Assembly: GCF_030811655.1 (NCBI RefSeq)
Contig: NZ_JAUSRE010000026.1
Span: 1 to 63,451, forward strand
Reading direction: 5' to 3'
From: Pseudarthrobacter enclensis
GTDB taxonomy: Bacteria; Actinomycetota; Actinomycetes; Actinomycetales; Micrococcaceae
Length of the DNA stretch: 63,451 nucleotides
Part shown: in pieces, positions 58,079-63,451 of the stretch
Layout of the letters: the number at the start of each line of letters is the position of its first letter
How positions within the stretch are numbered: position 1 is the stretch's first letter
The notes under the pieces: generated by a model
The model's database searches: none
Told to the model about the DNA's origin: nothing
What the model saw: the letters and a program-made list of their open reading frames with translations, nothing else
Made by a program: the position numbers and the translations under genes

Positions 58079-58992
58079 GCGCCCGGCTCCGCGTGTGCCT
58101 GCCCGCCCAAAACCTGCTCGACGCACTTGCGCCCATGGACGGCGTCGAATTTGTCCTCTGGGACCTAACGGGGCCTGCTCCGGAGGGCCGGCTGGACCTG
58201 CTGGTTCCGCCCTACATGGGCAAGCCGACGGCGCTCGCCGCGCTGGAAGGCGTGGACGTCGGCCTGGTGCAGAGCCAGTCCATCGGGTACGACGGCGTCG
58301 CCTCGGTTTTGCCCGACGGTGTCACCTTCGCGAACGCGGCGGGAGTCCATGAGACGTCGACGGCGGAGCTCGCCGTGGGCATGATGGTGGCCTCCCAGCG
58401 CGGGATACCTGACTTTGTCCGGAACCAGGTGAACGGGACGTGGGACAACAGCCAGCGCCCGAGCCTTGCCGACAGGCGTGTGCTGCTGGTGGGCTACGGG
58501 GGAGTGGGCAAAGCCATCGAGGCCCGGCTCCTGCCGTTCGAAACGGAGGTCACCCGGATGGCCAGCCGTGCGCGGGAAGACGAACGCGGCACCATCTATG
58601 GGATCGACTCGCTGTATGAGCAGCTGCCGCTGCACGAGATCGTGGTGGTCAGTGTTCCCTTGAGCGAGCAGACTGGACGGCTGGTGGACGCCAAGTTCCT
58701 GGCCGCCATGCCGGACGGTGCCCTGCTGGTGAACGTGGCCCGCGGGCCGGTGGCTGACACGGACGCCTTGCTCGCCGAGACGTCTAGCGGCCGGCTTCGG
58801 GCTGCCCTGGACGTGACGGACCCGGAGCCACTGCCGGCCGACCACCCGCTGTGGACCACTCCCGGCGTCCTCATCACCCCGCATGTCGGCGGTGCCAGCT
58901 CTGCCATGTTCCCCCGCATGGTGCGCCTGCTCAGGAAGCAGATCGGGCTCCTGCAGGAGGGCAAGGACCCGGTGAATGTTGTCCTCCCTTAA
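58075..58992 (+). CDS. D-isomer-specific 2-hydroxyacid dehydrogenase
   Basis: This 305-residue NAD-dependent dehydrogenase has the cofactor motif GYGGVGKAIEA and the catalytic Arg (LLVNVARGPV), Glu (DVTDPEPLP) and His (LITPHVGGASS), all present. Its substrate is unknown. It is coupled to the DeoR gene, so a role in the sulfoquinovose pathway is likely, for example acting on sulfolactate/sulfopyruvate or a side product; this is inference. It could also be a glyoxylate-type reductase. Confidence 0.85.
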   Translation: MSARLRVCLPAQNLLDALAPMDGVEFVLWDLTGPAPEGRLDLLVPPYMGKPTALAALEGVDVGLVQSQSIGYDGVASVLPDGVTFANAAGVHETSTAELAVGMMVASQRGIPDFVRNQVNGTWDNSQRPSLADRRVLLVGYGGVGKAIEARLLPFETEVTRMASRAREDERGTIYGIDSLYEQLPLHEIVVVSVPLSEQTGRLVDAKFLAAMPDGALLVNVARGPVADTDALLAETSSGRLRAALDVTDPEPLPADHPLWTTPGVLITPHVGGASSAMFPRMVRLLRKQIGLLQEGKDPVNVVLP

Positions 58993-59023
58993 CGGCAGCG
59001 GTTCCCGGGCCTATGCTGGGCGC

Positions 59024-59104
59024 ATGTCCACATCCGAGGGCCGCAGCGCCGTCATGCCCGTCTCTGCCGATGAGCCTGCAGCACGGAAGACCTGGGGTTC
59101 CTGA
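59024..59104 (+). CDS. Putative 26-residue leader ORF before the DUF1801 gene
   Basis: ATG 59024 opens 26 codons ending in TGA that overlaps the DUF1801 start as TGATG. A -10-like TATGCT (59012-59017) ends six bases before this ATG, the leaderless spacing. The peptide (starts MSTSEGRSAVMP, ends ARKTWGS) has no known homology to me. Alternatively it is the true N-terminus of the DUF1801 protein broken by a frameshift. Confidence 0.4.
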   Translation: MSTSEGRSAVMPVSADEPAARKTWGS

Positions 59105-59448
59105 TGGGGGCTGTGGATGATGCGCTGGCCGCACTGGACGAACCGGACCGCAGCTGCCTCCAGCGCGTGGTGCAGATCGCACGGTCCCTCGCTCCCGATG
59201 CCGCGGAGGGCATGAGCTACGGCATGCCCGCACTGAAGCTGGACGGCAAACCCCTGGTCGCGGCCGTGGCCGCAGCCACGCACCTTTCCATCTTCCCGTT
59301 CTCCTCCGCCGTGGTAGAAGCGGTGGCGGGCCGCCTGGAAGGTTACTCGCTGTCCAAGGGAACCATCCGCTTTACCGCTGACCATCCTGTGCCGGATGAC
59401 GTGCTGGCGGACATCGTCAGGCTGCGGATGGCGGAAATCCGGAAGTAG
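59104..59448 (+). CDS. DUF1801 / YdhG-like protein
   Basis: This 114-residue protein has LDEPDRSCLQRVVQIARSLA, the family hallmark EGMSYGMPALKLDGK, LSIFPFSSAVVEAV and LSKGTIRFTADHPVPDD. The fold resembles the frataxin-like YdhG group (sometimes called iron chaperone), without proven function. ATG 59104 overlaps the leader ORF stop, so translation may be coupled. Confidence 0.83.
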   Translation: MGAVDDALAALDEPDRSCLQRVVQIARSLAPDAAEGMSYGMPALKLDGKPLVAAVAAATHLSIFPFSSAVVEAVAGRLEGYSLSKGTIRFTADHPVPDDVLADIVRLRMAEIRK

Positions 59449-59518
59449 GAGTCCGGGACCGCGCTGAGCAGGACTTCCGGTCCTTCCGGTTACACGGCCC
59501 GCTGCCTAGCCTGTTGCC

Positions 59519-59842
59519 ATGGCTGACACTCTTGCATCCCTGGCGGACTCGTTCAAGAACATGGGCGTCTCGCGCGCCTACGGCACCCCTGTGAACCTGG
59601 GCGGGGAGGAGATCGTGCCGGTGGCGCTGGTGTCCTTCGGCTTCGGCGGCGGGACGGAATCAGAAGAGGGGGCCTCCGGCGGTGGAGGCGGTGGCTTCGT
59701 TGTCCCCCTTGGGGTGTACCGCACCGTCAATGGCCGGCCCGCCTTCCGCCCCAACACCATCGCCGCCCTGGTATGCCTGTTTCCGTTGGTATCCGTGGCG
59801 GCCGCTGCGGTGCGCAAAACAGTCCGCGCCGTGCGGAGGTAG
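59519..59842 (+). CDS. GerW/YtfJ family protein, short form
   Basis: This 107-residue protein has SLADSFKNMGVSRAYGTPVN, then EIVPVALVSFGFGGGTE, a Gly-rich stretch and GGFVVPLGVYRTV, the GerW/YtfJ pattern. Members are known from sporulating bacilli, but short forms occur in non-spore-forming actinobacteria with unknown role. A C-terminal hydrophobic helix (IAALVCLFPLVSVAAAA) may anchor it. TAGCCT ends six bases before the ATG, so it may be leaderless. Confidence 0.75.
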   Translation: MADTLASLADSFKNMGVSRAYGTPVNLGGEEIVPVALVSFGFGGGTESEEGASGGGGGGFVVPLGVYRTVNGRPAFRPNTIAALVCLFPLVSVAAAAVRKTVRAVRR

Positions 59843-60082
59843 CAGGCCAAAACGGCAGCAGGACGGCAAATAAATAGCCTATTCCGCTGTGTGATTTTCG
59901 GGCCCATAATGTCCTCGTAGACTTCGGGAACCCCGCGTCGATGGCTGCTGCCATGGCGGCAGGCGTGGTTCCAGGCGGCCGCCCCGGCAATCGGCGGGAA
60001 GGACGGCCACGAGGCCCGGCGGGGGACGGCCGGACTGTTTCAGGGGGAGAGCAAACGCCATCCAAGCACAAGGAGATTTGTC

Positions 60083-60469
60083 ATGCTCAAAGATATGGAA
60101 GTCATGGCTGTTTTGCCTGCGAAGGATATTGAGCGGGCCAGGGAGTTTTATCGGGACAAATTGGGGTTTGAGCCCGAGCGGACGATGGCTGATGGCGGCC
60201 TTGTCTACCGCTGCGGGAAGGGGACATCGTTCCTGATCTACCAGACGGACAACGCCGGCTCGGCCAAGAACACGCAAATTGGCTGGGCCAGTGATGACGT
60301 TCAACGGGACGTGGATGAACTGCGGGCCCGGGGCGTGGTTTTCGAGGACTATGACATGCCTGGGCTGAAGACCGAGAACGGCATCGCAACGATGGAGGGT
60401 TACGGCCAGGCGGCATGGTTCCTGGACAGCGAGGGAAACATCCTGAACATTTCCTCGATTCCGTCTTGA
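60083..60469 (+). CDS. VOC (glyoxalase-like) family protein
   Basis: This 128-residue vicinal-oxygen-chelate protein has MAVLPAKDIERAREFYRDKL, GFEPERTMADGGLVYRC and the second half WASDDVQRDVDELRARGVVF with AAWFLDSEGNILNISS. Metal-binding residues are not certain, and the function is unknown. AGGAG is at good spacing before the ATG. Confidence 0.85.
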   Translation: MLKDMEVMAVLPAKDIERAREFYRDKLGFEPERTMADGGLVYRCGKGTSFLIYQTDNAGSAKNTQIGWASDDVQRDVDELRARGVVFEDYDMPGLKTENGIATMEGYGQAAWFLDSEGNILNISSIPS

Positions 60470-60503
60470 CCGTCAGGGCCTGCAGGCGCAGGCTCTGAAA
60501 ACA

Positions 60504-60580
60504 ACGACGACGCCGGCACGCACCGCCCAAAGCACCCGTCACCCGGGTGCGCTGCAGCGGCGGGCCGGCGCCGCCGTCGT
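60504..60580 (-). terminator. Extended hairpin, T-rich on the minus strand
   Basis: Outer arms ACGACG-CGCCGGC (60504-60517, one bulge) pair with GCCGGCG-CGTCGT (60564-60580, bulged), and an inner GCACCC/GGGTGC adds a second stem. On the minus strand the stem is followed by TTGTTTTC. It is probably the terminator of the MarR-MFS operon reading leftward, and lies in the VOC-cupin gap. Confidence 0.5.
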
Positions 60581-60604
60581 GTGTGTCCAACGGAAAGGGA
60601 AGCG

Positions 60605-60952
60605 ATGGGCGTGGAGAAGGCGGAACAGGCGACGAGGGGCGTCACGGTGGAATTGCTGGCAACGGTGGACCTCGCCGGCGAGATCGACGGCATGGAGGGC
60701 CGCCAACTGCGGATGAGGATGGTGACCATCGAACCCGGCGGAGTGTTCGGGCCCCTTCACGATCACGCAGGGCGGCCCGGAACGGTGTACATCCTGCAAG
60801 GGACCATCACCGACCACCGGGATGGCTTGGCCACAGAATACGGGCCGGGCGTGGGATGGCCGGAGGACCGCAACACCAACCAATGGCTGGAGAACCGCGG
60901 AACGCTCCCGGCCGTGGAGATCTCGGTGGACATCGTCACCAAGCCGGCATAG
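60605..60952 (+). CDS. Cupin domain protein
   Basis: This 115-residue cupin has MRMVTIEPGGVFGPLHDHAG with the metal-binding HDH, then GTVYILQGTITDHR. It probably binds a metal; the substrate is unknown. The ATG at 60605 has GGAAAGGGAA upstream and is favoured over a GTG at 60581. Confidence 0.82.
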   Translation: MGVEKAEQATRGVTVELLATVDLAGEIDGMEGRQLRMRMVTIEPGGVFGPLHDHAGRPGTVYILQGTITDHRDGLATEYGPGVGWPEDRNTNQWLENRGTLPAVEISVDIVTKPA

Positions 60953-61000
60953 AGCGCTTTGCCTGGGGCAACCTTGTGAAGGATAGGCTGGCCGCCCTGC

Positions 61001-62257
61001 TCACACTGCGGGCTCCCGCCTGCCAATTGCCATCCGGACTGCGCCCCGAAAGGTGAGCCGGTTCCGCCGGGTCACCGCAACCACGGCGGCAATGCCCGCT
61101 ACGAGGACAACGATCCCGCCCACCGCGACCGCCCATCGGGCGCCGAACTGGCTGCCGATCCAGCCGACCAGCGGTGAACCCACCGCGGTCCCACCCTGAA
61201 GGATGGCCAGGTACAGGGCCAGGACGCGGCCGCGGAACTGGGGCTCCACGGAGAGTTGGATGCTGGTGTTGCAGCTGTTCAGGAAGGTGATGGACGCCAG
61301 GCCCACGGGAATCAGGACGGCGGCGTAAACCCAGAACGTCGGCGCGACGCTGCCAAGGACCGTAAAGATCCCCAGCCCCAGCGCCCCGCCCAGCAGGAAC
61401 CGCAGCCGGGGGCCGGATCGGCGCGCCGCGAGGAGGGCGCCTGCCAGGGTGCCCACGGCCATGATCGAGCCCAGGAGCCCGAATTCGCTGGGTCCCATGC
61501 TGAACTCTGTGGTGGCCATCAGCGAATTGATCACGGGGAAGTTCATGCCGAACGCGCCCAGGATGCCTACCAGGACCATGATCAGCATCAGGTCGGGCCT
61601 CCGGCGCACGTACCTGATTCCTTCGACGACCTGGTGCTTGTTCCGGACGCCCTTCCCGCCTGGGGCGGCCTGGGTGAGGCGGATCCTGAACAGCGAGACC
61701 AGGACGGCGGCAAAGCTCGCGGCGTTCAGAAGGAACACGGGACCGGTGCCCACCCAGGCGATGAGCACGCCGGCGATGGCCGGCCCCGTGAGCCTGGCGG
61801 TGTTGAAGGACGCCGAGTTCAGCGCCACCGCATTGGAAATGTTGTCCTGGCCCACCAGTTCGGACACAAAAGCCTGCCGGGCGGGCGCGTCCACGGCGCT
61901 CGCGACCCCCAGGCAAAACGCCGCCACGTAGGCGTGCCACAGCTGGGCCGTGCCGGTGACTACCAGGAGCCCGATGGCAAGGCCGGTGAACCCCATTGCC
62001 AGCTGCGTCCACATGAGGATGATGCGCTTGCGGTAACGGTCCGCCAGCACTCCGCCGTAGGGGCCGAACAGCAGCATGGGCAGGAACTGCAGGCCGGTGG
62101 TGAGGCCCACCGCAGCACCCGAGTGGTCGGTGAGGACGGTCAGGACCAGCCAGTCCTGGGCCACGCGCTGCATCCAGGTGCCGATGTTGGAGACAATCGC
62201 GCCGCTGGCCCAGATGCGGTAGTTGGGGTTTTCGAGAGCCCGGAACATTGCACTCAT
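61001..62257 (-). CDS. MFS transporter (MFS_3/enterobactin-exporter-like)
   Basis: This 418-residue transporter starts MFRALENPNYRIWASGAIVS, with GTWMQRVAQDWLVLTVLT typical of the MFS_3 group, and the loop motif GVLADRYRKRI. It is probably an efflux pump. It overlaps the MarR gene by 4 bases, so the regulator likely controls its expression in response to an exported compound. Confidence 0.87.
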   Translation of the reverse strand: MSAMFRALENPNYRIWASGAIVSNIGTWMQRVAQDWLVLTVLTDHSGAAVGLTTGLQFLPMLLFGPYGGVLADRYRKRIILMWTQLAMGFTGLAIGLLVVTGTAQLWHAYVAAFCLGVASAVDAPARQAFVSELVGQDNISNAVALNSASFNTARLTGPAIAGVLIAWVGTGPVFLLNAASFAAVLVSLFRIRLTQAAPGGKGVRNKHQVVEGIRYVRRRPDLMLIMVLVGILGAFGMNFPVINSLMATTEFSMGPSEFGLLGSIMAVGTLAGALLAARRSGPRLRFLLGGALGLGIFTVLGSVAPTFWVYAAVLIPVGLASITFLNSCNTSIQLSVEPQFRGRVLALYLAILQGGTAVGSPLVGWIGSQFGARWAVAVGGIVVLVAGIAAVVAVTRRNRLTFRGAVRMAIGRREPAV

Positions 62258-62715
62258 TTGCCGCTCATTTCCTGCATGATCCGGGCTGCGCGGCTGAGGA
62301 CAAGCCGGTCTTCCTCGCTGAGGCCTGCCACGCGCTGGGCCAGCCAGGCGGTCCGCTGGCTTCGTGCCTCTGCCAGGACTGTCCTGCCCGCATCTGTGAT
62401 GTCCACGCGGACCTGGCGGCCGTCGTCGGGATGGGTGCTCCTGGTGACGAAGCCCTGGTCCGCCAGCGCGTTGACGATCCTGGTCATGGACGGCGCCTGG
62501 ACGTGCTCGCTTTCGGCGAGGGCCCGGAGCGTGCTGGGTCCGCTGCCGTTCAGGAGGGCCAGGACGGTGTACTGGCCGGGGGTGATGATCTCGCCGGTGG
62601 CTTCGACCCGGAGCCGGCGCGAGGTTCGCATGACGGCGGTGCGGAGATCGATGGCGAGGGTGTCCGGGGCGGTGGGATCTGCGGCTGGCTGGTTCTTCGT
62701 TGAGGTAGGGGACAT
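62254..62715 (-). CDS. MarR family regulator
   Basis: This 153-residue protein has the winged helix TPGQYTVLALLNGSGPSTLR, AESEHVQAPSMTRIVNALAD and the wing THPDDGRQVRVDITDAG. The ATG at 62715 has AGGAGG thirteen bases upstream. It forms an operon with the MFS gene. Twin operator boxes lie 30-55 bases upstream. Confidence 0.9.
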   Translation of the reverse strand: MSPTSTKNQPAADPTAPDTLAIDLRTAVMRTSRRLRVEATGEIITPGQYTVLALLNGSGPSTLRALAESEHVQAPSMTRIVNALADQGFVTRSTHPDDGRQVRVDITDAGRTVLAEARSQRTAWLAQRVAGLSEEDRLVLSRAARIMQEMSGK

Positions 62716-62744
62716 ATAAGCGGGTGCGCCTCCTGCATGCATCC

Positions 62745-62770
62745 TTAGCACTGCTAATTAGTTCTGCTAA
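62745..62770. promoter_or_regulatory. Twin MarR boxes overlapping divergent promoters
   Basis: Two directly adjacent 13-mers: TTAGCACTGCTAA (62745-62757, perfect 6-1-6 palindrome) and TTAGTTCTGCTAA (62758-62770). On the plus strand TTAGCA, 17 bases, TAACTA (62768-62773) forms a promoter; on the minus strand TTAGCA, 17 bases, TAAGGA forms another. Both boxes would block both promoters. Confidence 0.65.
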
Positions 62771-62848
62771 CTATTGTGTCCGAAATGCTTGCCCGTGGCA
62801 ACGGTTTTGGGTGTGGCGTTGGCGACAGACTCAGGCAGAATAGGATCC

Positions 62849-63355
62849 GTGACTGGGGGCAGAGCTGACGGAAACCGAAAACCCGCGCTGACGTGGAAGA
62901 AGAAGCTGAGCCTGGCGGTGACCGTCCTGGTCCTCTGCCTGGGCCCCATCATGATCGGCGTGGGCAGCTTCATGATCAACGCAGATGCGGAGCTTGCGCG
63001 CACAGGCGTCGAGGCCACCGGGACAATCGTCCACTTCGACGACGTCACCAAGGCCTCGAACCGCCGCATCCAGGTTGACTTCGCGGCGGCGGACGGTTCG
63101 GCCCGACGGACGTTCGCGGCGGTGGACCACGACCAGCACCCAGTGGTGGGCGACGAGGCAACGGTTGTCTATGCCGGTAACGACCCCGGAAGGGCGATAG
63201 TTCTCGGCTATCAGAGTGACGGTGTGTGGTTCCGCGGTGCGGGTGTTGTCCTGACCGTGATCTTTGGCGCGATAGGCCTCCTGGCCGCCGTTCTGGCGGG
63301 AGTTGGTGCGCTGCGCCGTTTCTTCCGGAGGCGCAGCCCTAAACGCGTCGGGTGA
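62849..63355 (+). CDS. DUF3592-like membrane protein
   Basis: This 168-residue protein has two membrane segments (about residues 18-40 and 128-152) flanking an extracellular beta domain (ATGTIVHFDDVTKASNRRIQ, then GDEATVVYAGNDPGRAIVLG), the DUF3592 layout. Function is unknown. GTG 62849 is chosen because CAGAAT ends seven bases upstream (leaderless-type) and homology starts nearby; longer starts toward 62774 would run into the MarR boxes. It is divergent from marR. Confidence 0.68.
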   Translation: MTGGRADGNRKPALTWKKKLSLAVTVLVLCLGPIMIGVGSFMINADAELARTGVEATGTIVHFDDVTKASNRRIQVDFAAADGSARRTFAAVDHDQHPVVGDEATVVYAGNDPGRAIVLGYQSDGVWFRGAGVVLTVIFGAIGLLAAVLAGVGALRRFFRRRSPKRVG

Positions 63356-63380
63356 GTGGGGGGTGCCTCTATGGTTTTCG

Positions 63381-63451
63381 TCAAGCCGCTGCGGGGTGGT
63401 TTCGTGGTTCCGGCTCCTGGTAGAGGGTTCCGTCTCGGAGCATGGCGAAGA
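63381..63451 (-). mobile_element. C-terminal end of an IS110-type transposase (partial)
   Basis: The minus strand from the window edge reads FAMLRDGTLYQEPEPR and ends at a TGA (63383-63381) after HPAAA. This resembles the C-terminus of IS110-family transposases, and the bases after the stop (ACGAAAACCATAGAGGCACC) are like the end of such elements. Only 22 residues are visible. Confidence 0.6.

Noticed and set aside
1..63451. CRISPR arrays, prophage genes, tRNA and rRNA
   Set aside because: No regularly spaced direct repeats, no phage structural or integrase genes and no tRNA T-loop type sequences were seen by eye. A covariance-model search could still find a missed tRNA or small RNA.

Overview
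The window is high-GC, densely coded DNA, with many ATGA/GTGA gene overlaps and several genes that look leaderless. Its gene content (an Rpf-LysM protein, FadR-type and DeoR sugar regulators, ABC sugar importers without their own ATPase, an MSMEG_6728-type protein, a short GerW-like protein) points to a soil actinobacterium of the Micrococcaceae, most likely Arthrobacter or Pseudarthrobacter. This assignment comes from recognising protein families, not from a database search. I saw no rRNA, tRNA, CRISPR array or prophage. The right edge cuts into what looks like the C-terminal end of an IS110-type transposase.

Layout: 1-10.6 kb is housekeeping: a DUF1622 membrane protein, an NAD-dependent epimerase-like protein, an MSMEG_6728/pyrimidine-dimer-glycosylase-like protein, an Rpf-LysM resuscitation factor, a deaminase that looks like an adenine rather than an adenosine deaminase, an unusual winged-helix/Lys-Ala-rich/X25-like protein, acylphosphatase and a large TM0106-type nuclease-helicase. 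10.7-18.4 kb is a GntR-controlled sugar-acid operon (MFS importer, L-idonate/L-gulonate 5-dehydrogenase-like, fructuronate/mannonate oxidoreductase, D-mannonate dehydratase, KDG kinase, KDPG aldolase) that fits L-gulonate or hexuronate breakdown to pyruvate and glyceraldehyde 3-phosphate. 18.4-30 kb holds TerC, RecQ with an unusual C-terminus, an aldo/keto reductase, glutathione-independent formaldehyde dehydrogenase, a GNAT-like protein, a class-A beta-lactamase-fold protein, an MFS exporter, dienelactone hydrolase and a CNNM/CorC-type protein.

30-41 kb is a complete non-phosphorylated L-fucose locus. Divergent arms encode an ABC importer plus cytoplasmic GH29 alpha-L-fucosidase on one side, and on the other mutarotase, dehydrogenase, lactonase, fuconate dehydratase, ketodeoxyfuconate dehydrogenase and a diketo-acid hydrolase. 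A FadR-type regulator lies between them, and a shared operator-like motif sits in both promoter regions.

41-47 kb contains an ArsR-SRPBCC fusion with a palindromic promoter-operator, an MscS channel, a cupin, an ECF-like sigma factor between a secreted Thr/Glu/Pro-rich protein and a Pro-rich membrane protein, and an MFS transporter. 47.4-59 kb is a sulfoquinovose (sulfo-EMP type) locus: isomerase, TauE/SafE exporter, sulfolactaldehyde-type dehydrogenase, ABC importer, aldolase and sugar kinase on the minus strand. Divergent from these are a Gfo/Idh/MocA protein likely to be an NAD-dependent sulfoquinovosidase, a DeoR regulator and a D-2-hydroxyacid dehydrogenase of unassigned role. Two matching palindromes upstream of the sulfoquinovosidase and DeoR genes are probable DeoR operators. 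59-63.4 kb has small proteins (DUF1801, GerW-like, VOC, cupin) and a MarR-MFS efflux pair with twin operator boxes.

The main theme is scavenging of plant- and polysaccharide-derived sugars (sugar acids, L-fucosides, sulfoquinovosides) by three separately regulated catabolic loci.
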